A stretch of DNA of 64,000 nucleotides from Ramlibacter sp. (GCA_016713005.1 JADJPY010000001.1:496001-560000), one strand, 5' to 3'; positions 24,156-33,790 are shown, counted from the stretch's first letter. Notes: generated from the sequence alone by a model not told the origin. Program-made: numbers and translations.

Positions 24156-24349
24156 CCGACGCCGATCTGGACACGAGTTATTCGGCGCTGTGCGCCGCGC
24201 TGGCGCAGGTGGGCGAGGCGCAGGCGCCACTCTTCTTGTCGATGGTGTGCCTTTCGCTGCTGAGCCGCTGCGAGACGGCCGCCGACGTGCTGCCGCTGAT
24301 TGCCAACGCCCAGGCGCAGCTGGCCACCGGGGCAGCGCGCCAGGATTGA
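24152..24349 (+). CDS. Small DUF2783-like partner of FAD monooxygenase
   Basis: A 65-aa helical protein, MTDADLDTSYSALCAAL at the start, with a hydrophobic heart (LFLSMVCLSLLSRC). Its start overlaps the monooxygenase stop codon, so it is co-translated. Small proteins of the DUF2783 family often follow such flavin monooxygenases in Burkholderiales. The match is by pattern only. Confidence 0.65.
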   Translation: MTDADLDTSYSALCAALAQVGEAQAPLFLSMVCLSLLSRCETAADVLPLIANAQAQLATGAARQD

Positions 24350-24473
24350 GCGGAAACAGTGGCCGGCGCGAGGGCCGGCCTGGCAATACCCGCACCGCCG
24401 GTATTGCGCAGCCCCCGCCGGTAAAATCGGCCGCTTCTCCCCGGCTTCATCTGCAAGCCCGCCCCGTTACAGC

Positions 24474-26889
24474 ATGAACGCCCCCATCGACGTCTCGTTT
24501 TTCGCGCGGGCAGCCAAGCCGATCACCAGCTACCGAAAGTACTGGGCGCATCGCTTCGGGCCGGCGAAGTTCCTGCCCATGAGCCGCGCCGAGATGGACG
24601 CGCTGGGCTGGGACAGCTGCGACGTCATCCTGGTCACCGGCGACGCCTATGTGGACCACCCCAGCTTTGGCATGGCGGTGATCGGGCGCACGCTGGAGGC
24701 GCAGGGTTTCCGCGTGGGCATCATCGCCCAGCCCGACTGGCAAAGCGCCGAGGCCTTCAAGGCACTGGGCAAGCCCAACCTGTTCTGGGGCGTCACCGCG
24801 GGCAACATGGACAGCATGATCAACCGCTACACGGCGGACCGCAAAATCCGCAGCGACGACGCCTACACCCCCGGCGACGTGGGCGGCAAGCGGCCCGACC
24901 GCGCGGCCATCGTCTACAGCCAGCGCTGCCGCGAGGCCTACAACGGCGTGCCGGTGATCCTGGGCGGCATCGAAGGCAGCCTGCGCCGCATCGCGCACTA
25001 CGACTATTGGTCCGACAAGGTGCGCCGCAGCATCGTGGTGGACGCCAAGTGCGACCTGCTGCTGTACGGCAACGCCGAGCGCGCGCTGGTGGAGGTGGCG
25101 CACCGCCTGGCCGCGCGCGAGCCGCTGGAGCAGATCACCGACGTGCGCGGCACGGCCTTTGTGCGCCGCGCGTCGCCCGAGGGCTGGTTCGAGATCGACT
25201 CCACCCAGGTGGACGCGCCCGGCCGCGTGGAGGCGCACGTCAACCCCTACCAGACCACCGCCGAGCAGGCGCAGGCCCAGGGCGCCACCTGCGAGCGCCC
25301 GGATGCTACAAATTCTGTAGCGGATCAGCCAGCACTGGCGGGGGCTGGAGCCCGATTTGATGCCAAAAAAGCCGAAGCGGGCGCGGTGCCGCTGATGTTC
25401 GTGCCCAACCCGGCGCTCAAGCAGAAGCTCAAGGTTCCGCCACGGGATCGAAGCGTGATCCGCCTGCCCAGCTACGAGCAGGTCAAGGCCGACCCGGTGC
25501 TCTACGCCCACGCCAGCCGCGTGCTGCATCTGGAGACCAACCCCGGCAACGCCCGCGCGCTGGTGCAGGCGCACGGCGAGGGTGCCACCGCGCGCGACGT
25601 GTGGATCAACCCGCCGCCCATCCCGCTCACCACGGCCGAGATGGACCACGTGTTTGACCTGCCCTATGCCCGCAGCCCGCACCCGGCGTATGCGGACGAG
25701 AACGGCAGCCACGATGGCGCAACCAAGATCCCCGCGTGGGAGATGATCCGCTTCAGCGTCAACATCATGCGCGGCTGCTTTGGCGGATGCACCTTCTGCA
25801 GCATCACCGAGCACGAGGGCCGCATCATCCAGAGCCGGTCCGAGGACAGCGTGATCCGCGAGGTCGAGGAGATCCGCGACAAGGTGGCCGGATTCACCGG
25901 CGTGATCAGCGACCTGGGCGGCCCCACGGCCAACATGTACCGCATCGGCTGCAAGAGCCCCGAGATCGAGGCCGCCTGCCGCAAGCCCAGCTGTGTCTAT
26001 CCCGGCATCTGCAGCAACCTCAACACCGACCACAGCGCGCTCATCCACATGTACCGCCGCGCGCGCGGCCTCAAGGGCATCAAGAAGATCCTGATCGGCT
26101 CTGGCCTGCGCTACGACCTGGCCGTGCAGAGCCCCCGAGTACGTCAAGGAGCTGGTGCAGCACCATGTGGGCGGCTACCTCAAGATCGCGCCCGAACACA
26201 CCGAGCAGGGCCCGCTGACCAAGATGATGAAGCCCGGCATCGGCAGCTACGACAAGTTCAAGGCGATGTTCGAGAAGTACAGCGCCGAGGCGGGCAAGAA
26301 GCAGTTTTTGATCCCGTACTTCATCGCCGCGCACCCCGGCACGCGCGACGAGGACATGATGAACCTGGCGGTGTGGCTCAAGAAGAACGGCTTTCGTGCC
26401 GACCAGGTGCAGACCTTCTACCCCAGCCCCATGGCCACGGCCACGGCGATGTACCACTCGGGGCGCAACCCGCTCAAGCGCGTGCACCGCACGCCGCTGG
26501 CCGACGACGAGGCGGTGGACATCGTGCGCGGCGAGAAGCGCCGCCGCCTGCACAAGGCTTTCCTGCGCTACCACGACCCCAACAACTGGCCGCTGCTGCG
26601 CGAGGCGCTCAAGAGCATGGGCCGCGCCGACCTGATCGGCAACGGCAAGCACCACCTGATCCCCACCTTCCAGCCGCTGACGGACGGCAGCTACCAGAGC
26701 GCCCGCCGCAAGAACAGCACGCCGGCGGGCGCGAAGGACGCCACCGGCAAGGCGGCCACGGGGCAGGCCGCGGGCAAGGCCGTCAACAAGCCTGTGCGCG
26801 GCCGACTGCTGACCCAGCACACCGGCTTGCCGCCGCGCGCGACCGGCGTGGCCCGCAAGGGCGGAATTCAGGGCAAAAAAGGCCTGTAG
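24474..26889 (+). pseudogene. YgiQ-family (UPF0313) radical SAM protein, frameshifted
   Basis: Two reading frames together give about 805 aa of a YgiQ-family protein. The first part starts at MNAPIDVSFF and contains the radical SAM motif RGCFGGCTFCS (near residue 435, Cys-x3-Cys-x2-Cys) and the B12-like N-terminal domain (VTGDAYVDHPSFG). The frame breaks in a run of five C at 26132-26136, where four C would give SPEYVKELVQHHVGGYLK without interruption. The second part (to 26889) completes the C-terminal DUF3362 region. It is a one-base insertion or a sequencing error. A dispersed repeat is translated in frame at residues about 277-295. Function of the family is not established. Confidence 0.8.
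25304..25359 (+). repeat. Dispersed hairpin repeat, copy 5, inside YgiQ-family gene
   Basis: Head GCTACAAATTCTGTAGC, then GGATCAGCCAGCACTGG and GGGGGCTGGAGCCCGATTT. It is read in frame as DATNSVADQPALAGAGARFD. The stem has compensating changes compared with intergenic copies. Confidence 0.9.
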
Positions 26890-26930
26890 CCCCCGCGGGT
26901 GCTTGCTCACCCGCTATCAAAAATATAGCG
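26890..26930 (-). repeat. Dispersed hairpin repeat, copy 6 (partial)
   Basis: On the minus strand: head GCTATATTTTTGATAGC, then GGGTGAGCAAGCACCCGCGG and GGGCT. The tail GGAGGCCGATTT is missing. On the plus strand GCGGGTG/CACCCGC (26895-26914) forms a hairpin just after the YgiQ-family stop codon and may serve as terminator. Confidence 0.8.
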
Positions 26931-26953
26931 ACTTCGGGCAAGGCGGCCCGTAA

Positions 26954-28801
26954 CTAGCCTTTGAACGCCAGCACCTCGGCGTTGATGCGCCGCAGGTTCA
27001 CCGACAGGTGGCGGGTGATCTGCTGCAACAGGCTGATCTTCAGGCCCGGGTTGTCGGTGTCCAGCCGGTTGAAGGTGTCGCGGTCCAGCACGCGGCAATG
27101 CACGGGGTCCAGCGCCACCACGTCGGCAGAGCGTGGTGAGCCGTCGATGAACGCCATCTCGCCAAAGGTCATGCCGGCGGTGAACAGGTCAATGCGCCGC
27201 CCGGGCTTGCCGGCCTGCGCGGGCAGGCGCACCTCGACACTGCCGTCCAGCAGCAGGAACAGCGCGTCGCCGGGGTCGCCGCTGCGCACGATGGTGTCGC
27301 GCGCGGCGTAGTGGCGCTCCTGCAGCGCGCCCTCCAGCCAGGCCAGGTTGTCGGGCGACAGGCCGTCCAGCAGCTCGCACTGCGCCAGCGTGAGGGCCTC
27401 GCGCGCCTGCGCGGGCGGGCCCAGCAGCTCGGCCAGCAGGACGTTCTCGCAGGCTTCGAGTGCCGCGTCGTCGTCGGGGTAGCTGCAGGCCACATCAAAG
27501 CCGTGGGCGGCCAGCCGGTTGACCAGGGCGCGGGCGTGGCACACCACCAGCCGCGCACCGCCCGGCGCCAGGCTGCGCTGCAGCTCGGCGATCAGGCGCA
27601 GGCTGGTGTCGTCGGCCGAGATGACGTTGCGCAGGTTCAGCACGAATTGCTGTGCGTGCACGCTGCCCTGCTGCACGCTGCGCAGCACGGGCTCGATGGT
27701 GGAGAACACCAGATCGCCCTGCATCTCGATCACGCGCACGCGGTGGCCCTCGCGGCCCAGCAGCTGGCGGTGTTTCGGGGGCCGGCGCCGGCGCGAACGC
27801 ACCTGCGCGTTGTCGTAGCTGAGGCGCTGTGCCTTGACCGGGCCAGCGCCGCCGCGAAAGACATGCAGGGCCAGCTCGCGCGAAAGGTCTGCGCACACCC
27901 GGATGCCGCGCGCGCTGTTGCCCTGCGCGTCCAGCGGCGGCGAGAACACGCCGATGCCCAGCTGGCCAGGCAGCACCGCCATGATGCCGCCGCCCACACC
28001 GCTTTTGGCGGGCAGGCCCACGTCATAGATCCACCCGCCGGAGAAGTCGTACATCCCGCAGGTGGACATGACCGACAGGATGTTGGCGATGTATTCCGGG
28101 GCGATGGCCGGCTGGCGCGTCACCGGGTTGACGCCGTGGTTGGCCAGTGTTGCGGCCATGATGGCCAGGTCGCGGCAGGTGACGCGGATCGCGCACTGCT
28201 GGAAGTAGGCCTCCAGGATCTCGGTGGGTTCCTCTTCGATGATGTCGAAGTTGCGCAGCATCCAGCCAATGGCGCGGTTGCGGTGGCCGGTGGCGCTTTC
28301 GGACTGATAGACAAGAGGATCGATGTCCAGCTCGCGCCCGGCGCAGCCCGACAGGTAGGCCGTGATGCGCTGGATGCGCGATTTGCCCCCACGCCTGGCC
28401 ACCTGGCCACACGAGGCGATGGCACCGGCATTGATCATCGGGTTGAACGGCACACCGGTGACAGGCTTGAGGCTGATGGCGTTGAAGGCCTCACCCGAGG
28501 GCTCCACACCGATGCGGGCCAGCACGCCGGCCTCGCCCTGATCCTCCAGCGCCAGGCCGTACGTCAGCGCCTTGGAGATGGACTGGATGGTGAAGGCCTG
28601 GCCGGTGTCGCCCACCTCGTACACATGGCCGTCGCGGGTGGCGATGCAGATGCCGAACCAGTCGGGTTCGGCCTTGGCCAGCTCGGGGATGTAGTCGGCG
28701 ACCTGGCCCTGGCGGTAGCCCCGGTGGCGCTCGTACAGGGTGCGAAGGTAGGTCTCGATCGGGAAGGGGTTGTCTCTGGAGGGATGCGGGTCAGCGGCCA
28801 T
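26954..28801 (-). CDS. glsA: Glutaminase A fused to STAS and cyclic-nucleotide-binding domains
   Basis: About 615 aa. Residues 1-310 are a serine-dependent glutaminase (glutamine to glutamate and ammonia) with the SxxK nucleophile motif Ser74-Ile-Ser-Lys77, plus NPMINAGAI and SGVGGGIMAVLPG. A basic linker RSRRRRPPKHRQ follows. Residues about 340-440 resemble a STAS domain (VLNLRNVISADDTSLRLIAE). The end (about 480-610) is a cNMP-binding domain (GDALFLLLDGSVEVRL, then FGEMAFIDGSPRSADVVA). The start at 28801 is preferred; in-frame codons extend to 28858. The fusion suggests control by a nucleotide or a partner protein. Confidence 0.9.
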   Translation of the reverse strand: MAADPHPSRDNPFPIETYLRTLYERHRGYRQGQVADYIPELAKAEPDWFGICIATRDGHVYEVGDTGQAFTIQSISKALTYGLALEDQGEAGVLARIGVEPSGEAFNAISLKPVTGVPFNPMINAGAIASCGQVARRGGKSRIQRITAYLSGCAGRELDIDPLVYQSESATGHRNRAIGWMLRNFDIIEEEPTEILEAYFQQCAIRVTCRDLAIMAATLANHGVNPVTRQPAIAPEYIANILSVMSTCGMYDFSGGWIYDVGLPAKSGVGGGIMAVLPGQLGIGVFSPPLDAQGNSARGIRVCADLSRELALHVFRGGAGPVKAQRLSYDNAQVRSRRRRPPKHRQLLGREGHRVRVIEMQGDLVFSTIEPVLRSVQQGSVHAQQFVLNLRNVISADDTSLRLIAELQRSLAPGGARLVVCHARALVNRLAAHGFDVACSYPDDDAALEACENVLLAELLGPPAQAREALTLAQCELLDGLSPDNLAWLEGALQERHYAARDTIVRSGDPGDALFLLLDGSVEVRLPAQAGKPGRRIDLFTAGMTFGEMAFIDGSPRSADVVALDPVHCRVLDRDTFNRLDTDNPGLKISLLQQITRHLSVNLRRINAEVLAFKG

Positions 28802-28906
28802 GGGCGCGGTCTTGGATGTTGTGGTCTCCAGTGTTACCAGCAATATCCGTTCCACCACTGGCGCAACGGCGCCCGGGGCGACCGCTGCGACATCCCGCTT
28901 GGCAGG

Positions 28907-29608
28907 CTACCGGCTTGCTGCGCTGGCCGGACGCGAGGCCGGTGCCGCCGCCCGGGGCGCTGATGCGCCAGCGGCGGGCAGGCGGGGGCCCAGGGCGGGC
29001 GGGGGCGGCTGGTTGGCCGCCGGAGCCTGAGGCGGCGTCAGGCCCAGCCGGCGGGCCAGGCTGCGGTCCAGCGCCTGCACCTTGGGTTCGATGGATGGGC
29101 GGGTTTCGGCCACGGTGCGGTCCACCAGCGACTTTTGCAGCGCGTCGCCCAGCTGCTGGAACTTGCGGTAGGTGGGCGATTCCAGCTGGGCGACCAGCTG
29201 GGTGAGCTCTTCCTCGGTGAACCGCTCTTCCAGCATCGCGCCGATGGTCAGGGGGGCCAGCTGGATGGCGCGGTCGCGCACCACGGGCACGGCTTCCTCA
29301 AGGTACTTGCGCACGTCGCCCTGGATCTCGGTGGCGACGGCGTCGCGCCGCTCGGCCGGCACGCGGGTGGACAGCAGCATGGGCACGCGGTCCATGAGCA
29401 CGCGCACCGGCTGTTCGGCCAGCGAGCGCGCCAGCGCCTCGATGGCGGGCTGCTGCAGCCGCACGATGCGGGCGGCCAGCTCTTTCTTGGCGGGCGAGGA
29501 GGCCAGCGCCGCAGCCGGGGCGGCGGGCGTGGCGGAAGGGGGGGTCTGGGCCTGGGCGGCGGCGGCAGTGGCCAGCAGGGCGAACGAGAGCAGGAATTTT
29601 TGGGTCAT
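28907..29608 (-). CDS. DUF2059 domain periplasmic protein
   Basis: About 233 aa. A signal peptide (KFLLSFALLATAAAAQA) is followed by an Ala/Pro-rich stretch, the DUF2059 domain (FTEEELTQLVAQLESPTYRKFQQL) and a low-complexity Pro/Ala tail. Periplasmic, function unknown. The ATG at 29608 is better placed than the TTG two codons upstream. It is divergent from the TraB/GumN gene. Confidence 0.82.
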   Translation of the reverse strand: MTQKFLLSFALLATAAAAQAQTPPSATPAAPAAALASSPAKKELAARIVRLQQPAIEALARSLAEQPVRVLMDRVPMLLSTRVPAERRDAVATEIQGDVRKYLEEAVPVVRDRAIQLAPLTIGAMLEERFTEEELTQLVAQLESPTYRKFQQLGDALQKSLVDRTVAETRPSIEPKVQALDRSLARRLGLTPPQAPAANQPPPPALGPRLPAAGASAPRAAAPASRPASAASR

Positions 29609-29664
29609 GGCCAATCTTAAACGCCAGGGGCTCGCCCGCAGCCGCTGCGCCGTATAGTCCCTTC

Positions 29665-30666
29665 ATGAATTTCTGCCCCACGCCGCGCTGTTGGCCCGCC
29701 CTGGCCCGGCGCCTGATCAAGACGGGCCTGCCGGCGCTGTGCGTGCTGGCCGGCCTGGGTGGTGGCGGTGCCGCCGCCCAGCCGCGCGACTGCCCGCCCG
29801 CGGCGCAGCCACTGACGCCCGCACTCTTCCAGGCCGCTGCGGCGCAGGCGCGCGACCGCGGCCTGCTGTGGCGCATCAGCCGCGACGGCCGCACGTCGTG
29901 GCTGTACGGCACGCTGCATGTGGGGCGGGCGGAGTGGCTGGCACCGGGCCCGCAGGTGCGCGACGCGCTGCAGCAGTCCGACGTGGTGGCGATGGAGCTG
30001 GACCCGCTGGACCCGGCCGTGCAGCGCGAGATGGCCGCCGGGCTGGCCGCGCAGCCGCCGCGCGCGCTGCCCGCACCGCTGCGCCAGCGGCTGCGCCAGC
30101 GCTTTGACACCGATTGCCTGGACGCCGCCGCGCTTGCGCAGGGCCCGGCCGAGATGCAGGCCTTTACGCTGGTGATGATGGCGGGGCGGCGCGACGGCCT
30201 GGAGGTCACCTACGGCAGCGAGCTGCTGCTGTCGGTGCTGGCGCGCGGGGCCGGGCGGCCGGTGGTATCGCTGGAGTCCGCCGCCCTGCAACTGGGCGCG
30301 CTGCTGGCCCGGGACGACGCCGAGGCGCAGGCCATGGTGACCGACGCGCTGGACGACCTGGAAGCCGGACGCATCAGCCCCGTGCTGCGCAAGACCGCGC
30401 AGGTCTGGGAGAGCGGTGACCTGGCCGAGCTGGAGCGCTACGCCCAGTGGTGCGAGTGCATGCGCACCGAACTGGACCGCCGGCTGATGAAGCGCCTGCT
30501 GGACGACCGCAACCCCGGCCTGGCTGGGCGCATCGATGCCCTGCACCGCGATGGCCGGCGTGTGTTTGCCGCCGTGGGCGCCCTGCACATGGGCGGGCCG
30601 CAGGGTTTGCCTGTCTTGCTGGCGGCGCGCGGCTACCGGGTGGAGCGCGTCGAGCGCGCGCGCTGA
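29665..30666 (+). CDS. TraB/GumN family protein
   Basis: A 333-aa exported protein with a signal peptide up to about GGAAAQ. The two conserved Gly-x-x-His motifs of the family are present: YGTLHVGRAEW near residue 83 and VGALHMGGPQGL near 308. SDVVAMELDP is also typical. Members resemble Tiki metalloproteases; activity here is inferred. It ends before a 9-bp-arm hairpin at 30682-30715. Confidence 0.87.
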   Translation: MNFCPTPRCWPALARRLIKTGLPALCVLAGLGGGGAAAQPRDCPPAAQPLTPALFQAAAAQARDRGLLWRISRDGRTSWLYGTLHVGRAEWLAPGPQVRDALQQSDVVAMELDPLDPAVQREMAAGLAAQPPRALPAPLRQRLRQRFDTDCLDAAALAQGPAEMQAFTLVMMAGRRDGLEVTYGSELLLSVLARGAGRPVVSLESAALQLGALLARDDAEAQAMVTDALDDLEAGRISPVLRKTAQVWESGDLAELERYAQWCECMRTELDRRLMKRLLDDRNPGLAGRIDALHRDGRRVFAAVGALHMGGPQGLPVLLAARGYRVERVERAR

Positions 30667-30681
30667 GGCCCCCACGGCAAA

Positions 30682-30715
30682 GCGCCCATGGGCCCCTTGA
30701 GGGCACCATGGGCGC
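30682..30715. terminator. Hairpin between TraB/GumN and orphan gene
   Basis: Perfect 9-bp arms GCGCCCATG (30682-30690) and CATGGGCGC (30707-30715) with an inner G/C-rich loop, between two convergent genes. It lacks a T-run, so a terminator role is plausible but not certain. Confidence 0.5.
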
Positions 30716-30732
30716 CTGAAATCACGAAGACG

Positions 30733-30948
30733 TTACTTCGAGACCGGATGCGGCTTGGGATTGGACTTGGGCGGGTCGCCCACGGGCTGGACAGGGTCCT
30801 TCGGCTCGTTCATGTCGCCAGGCACCTCAGGCTCGCCCGCCTGCTGCTGGATGGGCCCTTTGGAGTCCGGCACGGCTGCCTTTTGCTGGTCGTGCTGGGG
30901 CGGGGTGTTCGGGGCAGGCGGCTGGGGCTTCTTGGGTTCGATGATCAT
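30733..30948 (-). CDS. Small Pro/Lys-rich orphan protein
   Basis: A 71-aa low-complexity protein rich in Pro, Lys and Gln (MIIEPKKPQPPAPNTPP at the start), without a signal peptide or fold. A ribosome binding site AGGAA lies before the ATG. Similar small proteins occur in Comamonadaceae, function unknown. Confidence 0.5.
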   Translation of the reverse strand: MIIEPKKPQPPAPNTPPQHDQQKAAVPDSKGPIQQQAGEPEVPGDMNEPKDPVQPVGDPPKSNPKPHPVSK

Positions 30949-31082
30949 GGTCGGTTCCTGGGTGAAGGATTCATGGGCCTGTGGGCCGGAGTCGGCTCAC
31001 AGACCCATGGTGGGCGCCCGGTACCGGAGCGTCTGTGCTGCGCCGTACGCTGGCGCACGGGCCGCAGGCCGTGGCCTGCCGC

Positions 31083-31652
31083 TTACTTCTTGACACTCAT
31101 TTCGTTGTTGACGCTGCGCGTGCCTTCCACCGCGCGTGCCACGGCCACGGCGCGGTCGATCTGGGCCTGCGTGTTGACAAAGCCGCTGAGCTGGACCTGG
31201 CCGTCGCGCGAGATGACGGCGATGTCGTTGCTCTTGATGCTTTCTTCGGCCATCAGGGCGCCCTTGACGCGGGTGGTCAGGATGCTGTCGTCCACCTTGG
31301 TGCCCACCGAAGTCTCGGCGCCCTTGAGGGTGAGGCGGTTCTCCACCATGGTGACGCCTTCGACACCGCGGGCCACCGTCATGGCGCGGTCCACCTGGGC
31401 GTTGCTCTCGACAAAGCCGCTGAGCTGGACTTCGCCCTTTCGGGTCTCGATCTTGAAGTCCAGGCTCTTGATGTCGGGGTCGGCCATCAGCGCGCCCTTG
31501 ACGCGGGCGGTGATGACGCTGTCGTCAATCTCGGTGCCCACCGTGGTGGTGGCCACCGGCGGGCTGGCGGGCTCGGGCGTCTTGCCGCAGCCGGCCAGAA
31601 ACAACGGGAGCAGGGCGGCGGCAAGCGCCAGCAGGCGAAAAGGGGTTTTCAT
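31083..31652 (-). CDS. Lipoprotein with two BON domains
   Basis: About 189 aa. Lipoprotein signal MKTPFRLLALAAALLPLFLA with lipobox LAGC. Two BON repeats follow (about residues 45-110 and 120-185), each with the pattern DDS-ARVKGAL, then VQLSGFV and A-ARAVEG. The domains bind phospholipid; relatives (OsmY-like) keep the envelope intact under stress. Start at 31652, where the signal peptide begins. Confidence 0.88.
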   Translation of the reverse strand: MKTPFRLLALAAALLPLFLAGCGKTPEPASPPVATTTVGTEIDDSVITARVKGALMADPDIKSLDFKIETRKGEVQLSGFVESNAQVDRAMTVARGVEGVTMVENRLTLKGAETSVGTKVDDSILTTRVKGALMAEESIKSNDIAVISRDGQVQLSGFVNTQAQIDRAVAVARAVEGTRSVNNEMSVKK

Positions 31653-31781
31653 GTGATTTCTTCCGGGCAGATGGGGGGGAGTCGGGAGCGACTCCACCAC
31701 TGTCCTCTGAAATCACGTCGCCATCTGTGCGACAGCGCACCGTGGTGCGCGGGAGCAAACGGCCGGGTTCAGCCGCCCGTA

Positions 31782-31949
31782 TCAACCACCCTTGTGCGGG
31801 CGCTTGCCGGGGTTCTTCTTGCTGCGCGTGGCCTTGCCGCGCTCGAGGCTGATCTTCTGGCCGCGGCCCTGTTGCAGCTTGTGGCCTTCGGCGTTGGTGA
31901 CTCGGGGGGTGGCCTTGCGGTCGGCTTCGGTAACGATTTTGTTGCCCAT
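31782..31949 (-). CDS. Small basic orphan protein
   Basis: A 55-aa, strongly basic protein (ends KKNPGKRPHKGG), no Cys, no membrane segment. AGGAA lies 8 nt before the ATG at 31949, which supports translation. Might bind nucleic acid, which is only a guess from charge. Confidence 0.55.
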   Translation of the reverse strand: MGNKIVTEADRKATPRVTNAEGHKLQQGRGQKISLERGKATRSKKNPGKRPHKGG

Positions 31950-32006
31950 GGGAATATTCCTGATACAGATTGGTTGCAGGGCGCTATTAGGCCACAGCCG
32001 GGCCAA

Positions 32007-32891
32007 CTACTCGCTTGCCAGGGTATGCAGCGGGATGTCCTTTTCCACCGCCAGCCGATCCAGCTGGGCGCGCGTGCGGGTGGCCAGGTACGCCGCAATC
32101 GCCTGGTGCGTGGCCGGCGCAAACATGGCCCGAATGTCGGACGACGCCACGCCCGCCGCCGCGCACAGCGCCGCGGCAAAGTGCGGCTCCAGCGCGGCCA
32201 CGGCCACGCGGCCGTCCTTGCAGGCATAGACCTTGTAGCCCGCGTGCGCCCCGCCCACCGCGCCGCTGGGTTGCGTCAGGCCCCACTGGCGCGGCAGCGC
32301 CAGGTAGCCAGCCGCGTCAGACAACGCCACCTCGATGAAGGCGCCGCGCCCCGTGCGCCCGCGCGCCAGCACGGCCTGCAACACCGCCTCTGCCGCCATC
32401 AGCGAGCCGCCCATGTCGGCATACAGCGTGGGCGGCAGCCCCAGGCCGCTGACCAGGCCGTTGTCGGCCAGGTAGGTCAGGTCGTGGCCGGGCTCTTCGG
32501 CCCGCGCGCCGGGCGCGCCCACGATGGCCACCTGCGACAGCGCCGGGTACAGGCGGTGCAGCTGCTTCCAGCCCAGCTGCAGCTTGTCCAGCGCGGAGGG
32601 ACGAAAGGAGGTGAGCAGCACGTCGGTTTTGGCCAGCGCGCGGTGCAGCGCCTTCTGGCCGGCCTCGGTCTTGAGGTCGGCCGCCAGCACCTTGACGCCC
32701 TGGTGCAGCTGCGCATAGGCCGGCCGGTTGTAGTGGGCCATGGGGTCGCCCGAGGGCGGCTCCAGCTTGGTGCAGGTGGCGCCCATGGCGCGGCAACGCA
32801 TCAGCGCAGCCGGGCCGGGCAGGTTGAGCGCCAGGCTCAGGACGCGCACGCCCTTGAGCGGGCGCAGGGTGGCGGCGGAAGCAGTGGCCAT
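32007..32891 (-). CDS. CaiB/BaiF-family CoA-transferase, short form
   Basis: About 294 aa. LKGVRVLSLALNLPGPAALM at the start, VLAADLKTEAGQKAL and GRGAFIEVALSDAA are typical of class III CoA transferases (alpha-methylacyl-CoA racemase type). The usual length is about 380-400 aa, so this is a short member; the C-terminal region is reduced. The start at 32891 is chosen for the motif position. Substrate unknown. Confidence 0.8.
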   Translation of the reverse strand: MATASAATLRPLKGVRVLSLALNLPGPAALMRCRAMGATCTKLEPPSGDPMAHYNRPAYAQLHQGVKVLAADLKTEAGQKALHRALAKTDVLLTSFRPSALDKLQLGWKQLHRLYPALSQVAIVGAPGARAEEPGHDLTYLADNGLVSGLGLPPTLYADMGGSLMAAEAVLQAVLARGRTGRGAFIEVALSDAAGYLALPRQWGLTQPSGAVGGAHAGYKVYACKDGRVAVAALEPHFAAALCAAAGVASSDIRAMFAPATHQAIAAYLATRTRAQLDRLAVEKDIPLHTLASE

Positions 32892-32944
32892 GTGCGGGGG
32901 TTTGAGGTTTGACACTGGCGTGCCTTGGTATGAATGGTTTGCCA

Positions 32945-33514
32945 CTACTTTTTGCCCTTTTTGCTTTCCACCGGCGTGACAAAGCCGATGGGCCGCTTGG
33001 GCGGATCGGGCGGGGCCATCAGCCCGCGCACCGCGTCCAGCAATTGCTTGAGCTGCAGTCGCGTGTTGCGACTGAACGTGTCGTGCGAAAACTCCAGGCT
33101 CTCCGTCTTGGTTTCCAGCTCATCCAGCCGCTTGGCCAGGTCTGCATGCGCCGAGGCAGCCTCTCGCAGATGAACGAAGGCGCGCACCACGTAAATCCCC
33201 ATCTCCACAGCCTGGTTGGAGGCCAGTACGTTGGCAGCCTGGATGGCTCCATGCTCCGTGAAAGCATAGGGCAGCGCTCTGGAAAACTTCAACTTCTGCA
33301 GGTGGTCGCAATTTGCGACCACCTCGGCCTTCTCGGCGGCAGTCAGCTGGAACAGAAAATCGGCGGGGAAGCGCTCCCGGTTGCGCTTGACCTGCTCGTT
33401 GAGTCGCTTGGTCGGTACGCCGTACAGCGCGGCCAAGTCCACATCGATCATCACGCGCAGGCCCCGCACCTGCTGGATGCGACCTTCAATTCGCGGCGCA
33501 ATCACTGCGCTCAT
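32945..33514 (-). CDS. ORF6N-domain DNA-binding protein
   Basis: About 189 aa. The segment GLRVMIDVDLAALYGVPTKR, then NEQVKRNRERFPADFLFQLT, is the ORF6N domain of phage and plasmid proteins (PF10543). PYAFTEHGAIQAANVL follows, then a coiled coil (ADLAKRLDELETKTESLE). Probably DNA-binding and of mobile origin, though no other phage gene is here. Start at 33514. Confidence 0.85.
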   Translation of the reverse strand: MSAVIAPRIEGRIQQVRGLRVMIDVDLAALYGVPTKRLNEQVKRNRERFPADFLFQLTAAEKAEVVANCDHLQKLKFSRALPYAFTEHGAIQAANVLASNQAVEMGIYVVRAFVHLREAASAHADLAKRLDELETKTESLEFSHDTFSRNTRLQLKQLLDAVRGLMAPPDPPKRPIGFVTPVESKKGKK

Positions 33515-33665
33515 GCGTCGCTCGCTGATGTGATGAGGGGCATACTCGGCTCCGGTGGTCGACGGGGCAAACAGTCTAGCGCAACGGGGTGGGGTGTCGC
33601 GGTGGATGCGGGCGGCGTGTGAGGTGCCCGCGCGGCAGGCCAAATGATCCAAAAATTGCCATTTT

Positions 33666-33720
33666 TGCTATCACTTTCATAGTGGGTCAGCAAGCACCCA
33701 AGCGGCCTGCAGCCTATTTT
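33666..33720 (+). repeat. Dispersed hairpin repeat, copy 7
   Basis: Head GCTATCACTTTCATAGT, then GGGTCAGCAAGCACCC and a diverged tail GCGGCCTGCAGCCTATTTT. Intergenic, upstream of the MaoC-like gene. Confidence 0.8.
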
Positions 33721-33790
33721 TCCTCTCAAAACCCGTTCTCCCAATACCCAATGCTAGGATTCCCCCAGCTGTCCAACACAGGGGTGCTGC

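Noticed and set aside
21353..24349. Open frame of 998 codons on the plus strand
   Set aside because: It crosses the methyltransferase, crotonase and FAD gene in another frame. Only its last 65 codons (24152-24349) look real.
32945..33514. Prophage remnant around the ORF6N gene
   Set aside because: No other phage gene, integrase or att repeat nearby; a single ORF6N gene is not enough.
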